20,027 nucleotides of DNA, taken from positions 95,465-115,491 of the forward strand of contig DDNC01000012.1 of the NCBI GenBank assembly GCA_002340985.1, read 5' to 3'. Shown here piece by piece: positions 6,739 through 15,362 of this stretch. The notes below the pieces were generated by a model that saw only the letters and a program-made list of their open reading frames with translations, had not been told where the DNA came from and made no database searches. The translations under genes and the position numbers were made by a program. The DNA comes from Firmicutes bacterium UBA2530. Its GTDB lineage: Bacteria; Bacillota; Clostridia; Tissierellales; Sedimentibacteraceae. Position 1 is the stretch's first letter; each line of letters opens with the position of its first letter.

Positions 6739-7465
6739 AATAAACCTCCTTTTCCAAGGAGCCAAAACAAATACTGAAATCAAAAGGATTGTTGACCACA
6801 TGTTCATTAAGGTATTTCGTCAGTTCATATGCGGAGTTTAATTCCTCGTCACTTCCTGCCTTGTTTAAAAACAAATATCGTCTGCCTCTTGAATTTTTAA
6901 ATATTCCGAGTCTTTCAGAACAAATCTTTCCAATTGCTTCAAAGTCAATATATTGGCTGTTGCAGGTAAGCATATTGAATTCATCGAATCCATAAATAAA
7001 GTGTCTTTCAGCTCTTTTATTTATAAAATTTGCGGGAATTACTCCAATTGTCTTGGTTGTGCCCTCCAATACAGGTGGCTCATGATTTTTCCACCCCTTA
7101 ACAGGAAGATTTTTTGATCCGTCAGCCTCCAATAAAATTATGTCAAAATCAGATTTCAATTTATCCAAATCTTCTTCATCTATTCCCATAAGTTTTTGCT
7201 TTTCAATATTTATATCCTTTGAAATTACTGTTATTCCACAGGGTTTTTCACTTTTGTTTTTCTTATAGCTCTCAATGTCTGTATATAAATAGTCGTAAAA
7301 TTCAGCGGATGGCTTCAGCATTTTTGCACTTGTGCTGACCATTACACTATATCTGTCTCTAAGCTCCTGTGCGAGCTTGAGCATCAATGTTGTTTTCCCG
7401 CCACTTCCCACAATAGATACGATATCACCTTTATTTATATTAAATATTTCTACTAATTTCCCCAT
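6728..7465 (-). CDS. yqeC: Selenium-dependent hydroxylase accessory protein YqeC
   Basis: 245 aa, the usual length of the family. YqeC co-occurs with YqeB and selenium-dependent molybdenum hydroxylases and is a likely P-loop NTPase in cofactor maturation; its reaction is unknown. Residues 20-26 read GSGGKTT, a glycine-rich Walker A-like loop. IILLEADGSKNLPVKGW supplies the conserved acidic and glycine-rich core, followed by HEPPV. The protein contains scattered cysteines but no clear metal motif. ATG start with GGTGAT upstream. It follows the xanthine dehydrogenase gene after a 69-base gap that contains a hairpin, the largest break in this half of the operon, so maturation genes may be expressed at a different level from the enzyme. 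Confidence 0.9.
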   Translation of the reverse strand: MGKLVEIFNINKGDIVSIVGSGGKTTLMLKLAQELRDRYSVMVSTSAKMLKPSAEFYDYLYTDIESYKKNKSEKPCGITVISKDINIEKQKLMGIDEEDLDKLKSDFDIILLEADGSKNLPVKGWKNHEPPVLEGTTKTIGVIPANFINKRAERHFIYGFDEFNMLTCNSQYIDFEAIGKICSERLGIFKNSRGRRYLFLNKAGSDEELNSAYELTKYLNEHVVNNPFDFSICFGSLEKEVYYEG

Positions 7466-7499
7466 ATTATCACCATTGCAATTTTACCACTAATCAGCA

Positions 7500-7527
7500 T
7501 AAATGTCATCCTTCAGGATGACATTTA
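7500..7527 (-). repeat. Perfect 12-bp hairpin between xdh and yqeC
   Basis: The arms 7500-7511 and 7516-7527 are exact inverted repeats with a four-base loop (UGAA in the transcript). No U-tract follows on the minus strand, so it does not look like a normal intrinsic terminator. It may be an mRNA-protecting or processing structure at the 3' end of the xanthine dehydrogenase message, or lower downstream expression. Confidence 0.8.
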
Positions 7528-7534
7528 CGTATAA

Positions 7535-10144
7535 TTATTTTTTATATGCTGTATTTTTAAGAGGAAGATTATATCTGAATATGCCATCCTTTTTATAGTA
7601 GGCATTCTGACATGCCGGCGCACCTGGAATTACAACAATTTCACCCAGTCCTTTTGCGCCGTATGCAACACTGTCATGCTTGTTCTTCTCTATTAAATGA
7701 ACTTCCACAGGTGGCATCTGCGTAGACCTGAAGAGTCCCAGCGTTCCGAATTTAACCTGAGGAATTCCATCTTTAAGCGGAAAGTCCTCTGTAAGTCCAT
7801 ATCCGAGAGCCATGGCTGCTCCGCCTTCTATCTGTCCTCTTGCAGCCACAGGATTTATTGCTCTTCCCACATCATGGGCGGCTACCACCTTCACGAGCTT
7901 TCCTTCCTTATCTATTATAACCAGCTGTGTGGCGTATCCATATGCAATATGACTTACGGGATTTGGCTTTTCAGAACCTATGGCATCTGTCACAAAATCG
8001 AATTCTCCCTTATATATCTTTCCCTCAAGGCTTTCAAGGCTTTTGCCGCTGTCAAGATCCGCCTTAAGCTGAAGTGAGGCAGCACGTGCAGCTTCACCGG
8101 TAAATACTGTCTGACGAGATGCGGTTGTGGTTCCCGCATTTGGCGAATGCCTGGTATCAGGATGATCCACAGTAACCTTATTTCTCGGTAATCCTGTAGT
8201 CTCGCATACAACCTGGAATATAACAGTCTGTACTCCCTGCCCTATAGCTCCCGCCGAGGATCTTGCATGAACAACTCCTTCTATCACCTCAAGGTTACAG
8301 CGTCCCGGGTCGGGTACACCTACACCCAGTCCCGCATTCTTCATGGCGGATGCAATACCTACATAATAGTCGGAATCAGCTTCATATTTTTCAAATTCAG
8401 CCTTTACAGCTTCTAAAGTTTCAACCATTCCGGTGCCTTCATCCGCAATCTGTCCATTCGGCAATGACTTCCCCGGTCTTATTGCATTTCTGTATCTGAT
8501 TTCCCAACCGGAAATTCCTGACTTTTCGGCAAGCTGATTAATCAAACATTCTATTACGAAAGCTGATTGTGTAACTCCAAATCCCCGGAATGCTCCTGCC
8601 GGAGGATTGTTTGTATAATATGCGTTGCATTCTATATCAACATTCAGATAATTGTATGGCCCCCCCGCATGAGTACATGCTCTTTGAAGAACAGGTCCTC
8701 CGAGAGAACCGTATGCTCCCGTATCGGAAGTCAGCCTTGCCTTCATTCCCTTCAGAATGCCGTTTTCATCACAGCCTATTTTACAGTATATTTCCATGGC
8801 ATGACGCTTAGGATGATAATTTATGCTTTCCTGCCTGCTGAAATATACCTTTACCGGACGTTTTGTCAGATATGCACAAAGGGCAGCCTGATGCTGTACG
8901 CTCATATCCTCCTTACCTCCGAAACCTCCTCCCACAACGGCGCTTTGAATCCTTACATTTTCTTCCGGTATCCCTAGATATTGCGCCAGCTCATGGTATT
9001 CATCATAAATGCCCTGCCCTCCTGTAATGACCATTACGCCATTATCACCGTCCGGCATTGCAACTGATGTTTCAGGCTCCAGAAACGCATGCTCCGTAGG
9101 AGGAAGGGCAAATGTTCCTTCCACAACATATTTTGAATCCCGAAAAGCTTTTTCCACATCTCCTCTTTTTACTTCCTGATGAGAAAATAAGTTGTTCTCG
9201 GGAACTATCATTTTTCCGAACTGCATAAAGCCTTCGCTGTGAATCTGATGGGCCCCCGGGGCAGCCGCCTGCTCTGTGGTAGTTATGGGTTCCAGCACAT
9301 CATAATCAACATTTACTGCCTTGGCTGCCGCTTCAACCTGTTCTCTTGTTTCCGCTACCACCATTGCTATGGTATCACCTATACATTTTGTCTGCTCGCC
9401 CACATCAATCATGCCCGGCCAGTCATGAGCAAGATGTCCGATGTATCTCTTACCGGGTATGTCCTTGGCGGTAAACACCGCCACAACTCCCGGCATTCCT
9501 TGTGCTTCCTTTATGTCAACCGACAATACCCTTGCACGGGCATACTTACTGAATACATTTTTACCATACAGCATTCCTTCAAAGTAATAATCGTCGGCAT
9601 ATTTTGCCTTGCCTAATGTCTTGTCTTTTGCATCAATTCTGAGAATGTCCTCCCCCACTCTCACATATGCTTCTTCCTCTGGAACATCTTCGTTGTTTCT
9701 CAAAATACTTGCTGCCAATAGAATAGCCTCTTCAATTTTTGTATATCCCGTGCATCTGCATATGTTGCCTTTAATCGCTTTTTTTACATCATCAATTGAA
9801 GGATTGCTGTTTGCATCAATGAGTGCCTTAGCACTTATTACCATTCCGGGTATGCAGAAACCGCACTGAACTGCTCCTGCCTTTGCAAAGGAATATCCGT
9901 ATACATCCTTTTCCCTGTCTGACAGTCCTTCTGCAGTTACAATATTCTTCCCGGCAAACTTAGATACCTTCATAACGCATGACTTGACGACCTTTCCGTC
10001 AACAAGTATGGAACAAGCACCGCATGCTCCCTCATTGCACCCGTTTTTTACAGAAGTGAGCCTCAAATCATCCCTCAGGTAATCCATAAGGCTCTTATCT
10101 TGCTCTATTACATAAGTTTTTCCATTTATATTTAAAGAGTACAT
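7535..10144 (-). CDS. xdhD: Selenium-dependent xanthine dehydrogenase, [2Fe-2S]/molybdopterin fusion (XdhD type)
   Basis: 869 aa. Hydroxylates (or in reverse reduces) the purine ring, e.g. hypoxanthine, xanthine or urate. Residues 1-150 are the iron-sulfur part: C36, C41, C44, C56 for the plant-type cluster and C94, C97, C129, C131 (QCGFC and ICRCTGY) for the second. From about 160 on is the molybdopterin domain: GGQG with Q377, GGGFGGK at 405-411, AFRGFG at 518-523, and the catalytic base Glu at about 835 in GAKGLGE. No FAD domain is present and no FAD-subunit gene lies in the window, so the electron partner is unknown. The reading frame has no in-frame UGA; in this family selenium is a non-selenocysteine ligand, matching the yqeB/yqeC/mocA neighbours. 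ATG start with AAAGGAT upstream, 14 bases after hydA. Confidence 0.9.
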   Translation of the reverse strand: MYSLNINGKTYVIEQDKSLMDYLRDDLRLTSVKNGCNEGACGACSILVDGKVVKSCVMKVSKFAGKNIVTAEGLSDREKDVYGYSFAKAGAVQCGFCIPGMVISAKALIDANSNPSIDDVKKAIKGNICRCTGYTKIEEAILLAASILRNNEDVPEEEAYVRVGEDILRIDAKDKTLGKAKYADDYYFEGMLYGKNVFSKYARARVLSVDIKEAQGMPGVVAVFTAKDIPGKRYIGHLAHDWPGMIDVGEQTKCIGDTIAMVVAETREQVEAAAKAVNVDYDVLEPITTTEQAAAPGAHQIHSEGFMQFGKMIVPENNLFSHQEVKRGDVEKAFRDSKYVVEGTFALPPTEHAFLEPETSVAMPDGDNGVMVITGGQGIYDEYHELAQYLGIPEENVRIQSAVVGGGFGGKEDMSVQHQAALCAYLTKRPVKVYFSRQESINYHPKRHAMEIYCKIGCDENGILKGMKARLTSDTGAYGSLGGPVLQRACTHAGGPYNYLNVDIECNAYYTNNPPAGAFRGFGVTQSAFVIECLINQLAEKSGISGWEIRYRNAIRPGKSLPNGQIADEGTGMVETLEAVKAEFEKYEADSDYYVGIASAMKNAGLGVGVPDPGRCNLEVIEGVVHARSSAGAIGQGVQTVIFQVVCETTGLPRNKVTVDHPDTRHSPNAGTTTASRQTVFTGEAARAASLQLKADLDSGKSLESLEGKIYKGEFDFVTDAIGSEKPNPVSHIAYGYATQLVIIDKEGKLVKVVAAHDVGRAINPVAARGQIEGGAAMALGYGLTEDFPLKDGIPQVKFGTLGLFRSTQMPPVEVHLIEKNKHDSVAYGAKGLGEIVVIPGAPACQNAYYKKDGIFRYNLPLKNTAYKK

Positions 10145-10158
10145 ATAGTCATCCTTTC

Positions 10159-11529
10159 TTATTTGCGTTTTCTTCTGATGAATTCGCCCACTCCTTTTTC
10201 TGCCGCCAATTTCCCGTTCCTGATTAAAATTCTTCCTCTTTGTATGGTGATATCAACAACATAGCTGACTTCAAATCCTTCATAAGTCGTATAGTCCGCG
10301 GCACTGTGTCTGTTAGTTTGACGAATTATTTCGTTCTGATTTTTTACGATTATTATATCTCCGTCAGAACCTGCCTGTATAACGCCTTTTTTGGGATACA
10401 GTCCGAAAATCCTTGACGGATTGGCACATAGCTTTTCAATTAACGTGTCCAGTGATATTCCTCTTTTCATTCCCTCTGTCAAAACTATTTCCATTCTTTC
10501 TTCGACTCCCGGCGCTCCTCCCGGAGCAATTCTGTAGTCTTTAATGCCCTTCAGCTTCTGCTCCAGATAGAATGGACAATGGTCCGTGGCTATTACATCC
10601 ACATCACCGTTTTCCACGCCCTTCCAGAGCGCTTCCACATCCTCCCTCTTTCTTAAAGGAGGTGCCATAATATATTTCAAACCTTCATGGTCTTCTTTTC
10701 CGTAGCATTCCTCAGTCAACGTGAGATATTGTGTACATGTTTCACAATATATATTCTCTGCACCTCTTTTCCTTGCCTCCTTTATTTCATTTAATCCCTT
10801 TTCAGTGGAAATATGAACAAAATAAAGATGAGGGTATCCGGCAATTTCACTTAAATAAATCATTCTGTTTATAGCTTCAGCTTCCGTTGAATCCGGCCTT
10901 GACAATGCATGGTAAATAGGCTGCGTTTTTCCTAAGTCTCCATAGTATGACCTGAGATACTGTATTGCCCCGTTATTTTCGGCATGCACCGTAATAACCG
11001 CCCCCAACTCCTTGGCTTTAAATAAAACCTTAAGTATATCTTCATCACCGAGCATGTTATCGTAGGTCATATATAATTTAAAGCTTTGTATTCCGTCATC
11101 AATTACTTCTTTCATTTCATTGAGTATGTTGCTGTCAACATGCTGCAGTACTCCGTGGAAGCTGTAGTCAGCAACCGCATTTCCCCCAGCCAGCCTGTGA
11201 TATTCGTCAATTTCATAATGCAGACCGCATCCCTTCGGACCAAATGAAATATGGTCAACAATAGTTGTGGTTCCTCCGTACGCGGCAGCAACAGTTCCCG
11301 TATAGAAATCATCCACTGCTCTGTATGCTCCCAGGTCCAAATCCATATGAGTATGGACATCAACGCCTCCGGGCAAAACTAAGCCTCCGCATGCATCAAT
11401 TACCTCATAATTTTTTTTGTTTATTATGTCCGTTCCTATTTGTTTTATTATGCCGCTTTCAATTAATACGTCGGCCTTGTAGCTTCCTTCGCAATTATTT
11501 ATAACTCCGTTTTTTATAATTAAATTCAA
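10159..11529 (-). CDS. hydA: Dihydropyrimidinase/D-hydantoinase family hydrolase (HydA/HyuA)
   Basis: 456 aa, full length. A binuclear-metal amidohydrolase that opens cyclic ureide rings (hydantoin, dihydropyrimidine and related). Metal ligands are all visible: H59 and H61 (VHTHMDLDLG), carbamylated K151 (SFKLYMTY), H182 (VHAEN), H239 (FVHIST) and D316 (ATDHCPF). The C-terminal beta-sandwich continues with DGDIIIVKNQ. It is the counterpart of E. coli HyuA (YgeZ), whose natural substrate was long unclear; in this operon it probably opens a ring intermediate from purine breakdown. The start codon is TTG, with GGAGG five bases upstream and no better ATG nearby. It is separated from the permease by a hairpin-containing 71-base gap. 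Confidence 0.92.
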   Translation of the reverse strand: MNLIIKNGVINNCEGSYKADVLIESGIIKQIGTDIINKKNYEVIDACGGLVLPGGVDVHTHMDLDLGAYRAVDDFYTGTVAAAYGGTTTIVDHISFGPKGCGLHYEIDEYHRLAGGNAVADYSFHGVLQHVDSNILNEMKEVIDDGIQSFKLYMTYDNMLGDEDILKVLFKAKELGAVITVHAENNGAIQYLRSYYGDLGKTQPIYHALSRPDSTEAEAINRMIYLSEIAGYPHLYFVHISTEKGLNEIKEARKRGAENIYCETCTQYLTLTEECYGKEDHEGLKYIMAPPLRKREDVEALWKGVENGDVDVIATDHCPFYLEQKLKGIKDYRIAPGGAPGVEERMEIVLTEGMKRGISLDTLIEKLCANPSRIFGLYPKKGVIQAGSDGDIIIVKNQNEIIRQTNRHSAADYTTYEGFEVSYVVDITIQRGRILIRNGKLAAEKGVGEFIRRKRK

Positions 11530-11550
11530 AGCAGCCTCCTGTAATCTCGA

Positions 11551-11590
11551 TACTCAGCCTGCCGTCACAAAGCTGCCGGCAGGCTGAGTA
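11551..11590 (-). repeat. Perfect 14-bp hairpin between permease gene and hydA
   Basis: Arms 11551-11564 and 11577-11590 are exact inverted repeats (tactcagcctgccg and its complement) with a 12-base loop. GC-rich and strong, but not followed by a U run on the minus strand. It lies just after the permease stop codon and before the hydA ribosome-binding site, so it could stabilise or separate the upstream and downstream parts of the message, or reduce read-through. Confidence 0.82.
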
Positions 11591-11600
11591 GTTTATATTT

Positions 11601-12965
11601 TTATTTGTTGCTTTTTTCCATTGCTTCTCTTTCGGCCTTTTCTTCGGCAAGAGTCTTTTTAGGAAGCAATATATTCAGCATAAATACCACTACTGTTGCA
11701 AGCACAACCGGCGAGCTGGCAAAAACCATATTGAACCATCCAGGAAGGTATTGTAGTCCTTCCTTTGGTATTTGAGTTATTCCCATGCCTAATGCGATGC
11801 CAAGCCCCACTATGGTTGAATTTCTGACGGACATCTCATCCTGGACAATCAGTCTCATCCCTGTCATGGTAATCTGAGCAAATACTGAAATTGTGGCTCC
11901 TCCGATTACACATTGCGGAATTGAAGTCATAACAGCACCGAATTTAGGAATAAATCCGGCAAACAAAATCATGAGAGCTGTAACTCTGAACACCTTTAAG
12001 CTCACTACCTTTGTCATTACCACTATACCCACGTTCTGACTGTATGTGGCTGTAGGCAATGCACCCAGCAGAGAGCCAATTATACTTGTGACACCATTGG
12101 CTTTTATGCCTCCTGACAATTCCTCATCAGTCGCCTCTCTGTCCATGCCTCCGACTGTTGTTCCAGATAAATCTCCAACTGCCTGCACTGAATTTACAAC
12201 ATACATAACAGCCATGCTGACAACTGCAGCAACCGGGAACTCCAGCTTATAAGGCATAATAGCCGGGAGGTTAAACCATGCCGCAGATTGAATAGAGCTG
12301 AACGATACTATTCCTGCCATCAAGCTTGCGATGTACCCAACAACAATACCTATTAATATTGCAGCAAGCTTTATATATCCCCTTCCAAACATGTTGCAAA
12401 GCAAAACCACTACCAATGTCAATATAGCAATGCCCCAGTAAACCAGACCTCCGTACCGTGGATCAGCTGCCTGAAACCCGCCTGCCATATAATTAACAGC
12501 AACTCTGTAAAGAGACAGACCTATTGTAAAAACAACCGTACCTGCTACCATTGGAGGGAAGTATTTTCTGATTTTTTTAATGAAAATACCTACTATAAAT
12601 GCTGTAATACCGCCAATTACCTGGGTGCCCAATACAGCTCCAATACCATACTGTCCGCCTATTGCAAGTATTGTTGGTATGTATGCAAAACTTACTCCTA
12701 TAATTACGGGAAGCTTGGCGCCTACACCAAATATCGGGAATGATTGAATAAGTGTTCCGATTGCCGCTATAAACATACTCGCCTGAACAAGCTGTATCTG
12801 CTGGCTCGGACTAAATCCTATTGCTCCGGACAAAACCAGTGCCGGCAAAACATTTCCTACAATCATTGCCAGCAGGTGCTGCAACGACATAGGCATTACA
12901 ACGCTCAGACTTGGATTTCCCTCCAGGCTGAAAAGTGAGTTGTTATCAGTAGAACTTTTTTTCAT
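11601..12965 (-). CDS. NCS2-family xanthine/uric acid permease
   Basis: 454 aa with about 12-14 hydrophobic segments. Nucleobase:cation symporter-2 (NAT) family, inner membrane, imports purines with H+. Family markers: Gln-His at residues 29-30 in the first membrane helix (MSLQHLLAMIVGN), VGDLSGTT at about 263-270, and the NAT signature QNVGIVVMTK at 310-319, which fits [QEP]-N-x-G-x4-T-[RKG]. The C-terminal tail is short, charged and cytoplasmic. Position between ssnA and hydA in a purine cluster points to xanthine, urate or a related oxopurine rather than uracil; E. coli has the urate permease UacT (YgfU) in the matching place. ATG start with AAGGAG upstream. Exact substrate cannot be read from sequence. 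Confidence 0.9.
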   Translation of the reverse strand: MKKSSTDNNSLFSLEGNPSLSVVMPMSLQHLLAMIVGNVLPALVLSGAIGFSPSQQIQLVQASMFIAAIGTLIQSFPIFGVGAKLPVIIGVSFAYIPTILAIGGQYGIGAVLGTQVIGGITAFIVGIFIKKIRKYFPPMVAGTVVFTIGLSLYRVAVNYMAGGFQAADPRYGGLVYWGIAILTLVVVLLCNMFGRGYIKLAAILIGIVVGYIASLMAGIVSFSSIQSAAWFNLPAIMPYKLEFPVAAVVSMAVMYVVNSVQAVGDLSGTTVGGMDREATDEELSGGIKANGVTSIIGSLLGALPTATYSQNVGIVVMTKVVSLKVFRVTALMILFAGFIPKFGAVMTSIPQCVIGGATISVFAQITMTGMRLIVQDEMSVRNSTIVGLGIALGMGITQIPKEGLQYLPGWFNMVFASSPVVLATVVVFMLNILLPKKTLAEEKAEREAMEKSNK

Positions 12966-13049
12966 AATTGCTTCTCCTTATTTTTAATCATGTATGCTTT
13001 CAAACAATAAATGTGTGCGAAGCATCTCATCATACATGCCATCTATGCT

Positions 13050-14375
13050 TTACATTAACGGCCATATTTTTTTAACATGTTCTCTTGATTTAGCCAGTAT
13101 TTCCTTTGTATCAGCTGTTTGTATCTCTCTGTCCTTCATTACGAATCTGCCGTTTATAACAGTATCATTTACCATTCTTCCTGTCATTCCAAACAATACA
13201 TGACCAAACCAATTCTTTTCATTCATAGGAGTAAGAGGATCGTAATCTATTGTAATTATATCCGCATACGCACCTATGCTGAGCTTGCCCAAATCTCTCC
13301 TGAAATATTTGCCAAGTATTGCAGGATTATTCTCAAACTGCATTTTTTGTGTTTCTGCAAATCCCACTGTTGGGTCACATAAATGGTGGCTTTGAAGAAT
13401 ATTTGCAACCTTCATGGATTCAAACATGTCATTAGTATATGCATCTGTTCCCAACCCTACTCTCAATCCTTGATTCAGCATTGATGCAACGGGAGGGCAT
13501 CCTACAGCATTGTTCATATTTGATTCGGGATTATGCACCACATTTGTGTCCGTTTCCTTCAGTATCTCTATTTCTCTTTGATTTGTGTGGACACCGTGCA
13601 CTGCTATAGTTCTTTCGCCTAAAATTTCAAAATCATGGAGTCTCTCAACGACTCTTCTTCCATATTTTTTTAATGAGTCATACTGATCTTCAATGCCCTC
13701 TGCAACATGAATGTGGTATCCGTCATAAACTCCCTCCATTGCCTCTTTGACTTTGAACATGGTTTCGTTTGACAATGTAAAGGAAGCATGAAGACCAAAA
13801 AGCGCCTTTATCATATCTTCATTGTCATCCTTCAAACAGGCATTAATAAAATCTACATTTTCCTTTATTTCCTTAAGAGTTGTTTCCTTTCCGTCCCTGT
13901 CAGATACCTCATAGCAAAGTGATGTCCTCATACCCAGCTGTCTTGCAGCATCTGCGATAGTAAACAGGCTTCCTTCCGCTGAATTAGGTCCTGAATGATG
14001 GTCTATAAGGGTTGTTACTCCGTTTTGTATAGACTCTATATAAGTTGTCAGTGCATTGAGCTTCACATCCTCAAGTGTAAGCTTTCTGTCGAGACTCCAC
14101 CAGAGATTTTCGAGAACTGTGAAAAAGTCGGTGGTTGGCCTGGAAACAGACATGCCTCGCGCATACGCGCTATATATGTGGCTGTGAGCGCATATCATGC
14201 CCGGCATTATTACTCTTCCTTTTACATCCGTGAATTCCTCCAGCGGGTATCTATCCCTTATATCATCACAGTTACCCACCTCCTCAATAACATTGCCTAC
14301 AACGAGAATTGCTCCGTTTTCAATATAAGTTTTGAATGAATCATTAGTAATAACCTTTCCGTTGCCTATAATCAT
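13050..14375 (-). CDS. ssnA: Putative aminohydrolase SsnA
   Basis: 441 aa. Amidohydrolase superfamily, close to guanine deaminase/chlorohydrolase. Metal and catalytic residues: H64 and H66 (CAHSHIYSA), H196 (LHASFT), H223 (HIHVAEG), H260 (VHGVH) and D311 (GTDAYT). The family name SsnA comes from E. coli and it is consistently linked to selenium-dependent molybdenum hydroxylases; a deaminase or ring-opening role in purine catabolism is likely but the substrate is not established here. N-terminal and C-terminal strands form the usual composite beta sandwich, including the IDYDPLTPMN stretch near the C-terminus. ATG start with AAGGAG upstream, 15 bases after the carbamate kinase gene. An 84-base gap follows before the permease. 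Confidence 0.92.
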   Translation of the reverse strand: MIIGNGKVITNDSFKTYIENGAILVVGNVIEEVGNCDDIRDRYPLEEFTDVKGRVIMPGMICAHSHIYSAYARGMSVSRPTTDFFTVLENLWWSLDRKLTLEDVKLNALTTYIESIQNGVTTLIDHHSGPNSAEGSLFTIADAARQLGMRTSLCYEVSDRDGKETTLKEIKENVDFINACLKDDNEDMIKALFGLHASFTLSNETMFKVKEAMEGVYDGYHIHVAEGIEDQYDSLKKYGRRVVERLHDFEILGERTIAVHGVHTNQREIEILKETDTNVVHNPESNMNNAVGCPPVASMLNQGLRVGLGTDAYTNDMFESMKVANILQSHHLCDPTVGFAETQKMQFENNPAILGKYFRRDLGKLSIGAYADIITIDYDPLTPMNEKNWFGHVLFGMTGRMVNDTVINGRFVMKDREIQTADTKEILAKSREHVKKIWPLM

Positions 14376-14390
14376 CGCCTGCTCCTTAAC

Positions 14391-15323
14391 CTATGAATGT
14401 ATCCATGTTCCGGTCCTGCCTGCCAGTCCGTCAGCTGCCTTTTCAAGTGATGTTATAAGCGCCTTTCTACCCGGTTTTGAAGCTGCAAATGACATTGCTG
14501 CCCTGACCTTAGGAAGCATTGAACCTTCCGCAAATTCCTTATCTGCAATATATTTTTCGGCCTGCTCCATATTCAGGTCGGACAACCATTCCTGCTCAGG
14601 CTTTCCAAATTTAATTGCGACCTTCTCAACTGCAGTCAGAACAACAAAGCTGTCTGCATCAATAAGCTGTGCCATCAATGAGCTTGCAAAATCCTTGTCT
14701 ATAACGGCACCCACACCTTTTAAGTGATTGCCTTCCTTTACAACAGGTATCCCTCCACCTCCGCATGCGATAACGATTTCTCCGTCTTTTACCAACGCCT
14801 CGATTGTTTCAATTTCAACTATGTCCTTAGGCTTCGGAGAAGCGACAACTCTTCTGTATCCTCGGCCTGAATCCTCCACAACCATCATGCCCCTTGCCCG
14901 TGCTGCTTCAGCCTCCTGCTCAGTCATAAATGGACCTATGGGCTTTGTCGGTCTTTCAAAAGCAGGATCCTTTTCATCTACAACTACCTGTGTAATTATT
15001 GATGCAACTGACTTTTTTATTCCTCTGCCAAGCAGCTCCTCGCGCAGTGCATTTTGCAGGTCATAGCCTATATATGCCTGACTCATTGCTACACACATGG
15101 ATAAAGGCATAAACGGAAATTTAGGGTCAATTTTTCCATATTCTGTAAATGCGTTGTTTATCATTCCTACCTGAGGTCCGTTTCCGTGAGCAACAACAAC
15201 ATCATATCCGGCCTCAACCAAGTCTGCTATCGCTCTTGAAGTATGCTTTACAGCCGCCATCTGCTCTGCCAGCGTGTTTCCCAAAGCATTTCCGCCCAAT
15301 GCTATCACTATTTTTTTGTTCAT
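14391..15323 (-). CDS. arcC: Carbamate kinase
   Basis: 310 aa, normal length. Converts carbamoyl phosphate and ADP to ATP, CO2 and NH3 (through carbamate). Amino acid kinase fold motifs: ALGGNAL at residues 8-14, VVAHGNGPQVG at about 43-53, ACGGGGIPVV near 190-200, and KVRAAMSFA towards the C-terminus. It corresponds to YqeA of E. coli. Its place next to ygeW indicates that carbamoyl phosphate is made in this pathway rather than from arginine; arginine deiminase (arcA) is absent from the window. ATG start with GGAGG seven bases upstream. This gives the operon a substrate-level ATP yield. Confidence 0.95.
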   Translation of the reverse strand: MNKKIVIALGGNALGNTLAEQMAAVKHTSRAIADLVEAGYDVVVAHGNGPQVGMINNAFTEYGKIDPKFPFMPLSMCVAMSQAYIGYDLQNALREELLGRGIKKSVASIITQVVVDEKDPAFERPTKPIGPFMTEQEAEAARARGMMVVEDSGRGYRRVVASPKPKDIVEIETIEALVKDGEIVIACGGGGIPVVKEGNHLKGVGAVIDKDFASSLMAQLIDADSFVVLTAVEKVAIKFGKPEQEWLSDLNMEQAEKYIADKEFAEGSMLPKVRAAMSFAASKPGRKALITSLEKAADGLAGRTGTWIHS

Positions 15324-15362
15324 AATACATCCTCCGTTTTATTTACGTTATTTAGCTTAGTA

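Noticed and set aside
6739..6807. Upstream extension of mocA starting inside yqeC
   Set aside because: The extra 23 residues read back through the yqeC coding region, are not part of the MocA fold, and lack a ribosome-binding site; AAGGAGG fits the start at 6738.
7535..10144. Selenocysteine (in-frame UGA) in the selenium-dependent hydroxylase
   Set aside because: The frame is continuous with no internal UGA. In this enzyme family selenium is a labile cofactor ligand, so no SECIS or Sec insertion is expected.
12989..13040. Inverted catgtatg/catacatg words between ssnA and the permease gene
   Set aside because: The pairing needs a large bulge and a long loop and there is no U-tract; too weak to call a hairpin or operator.
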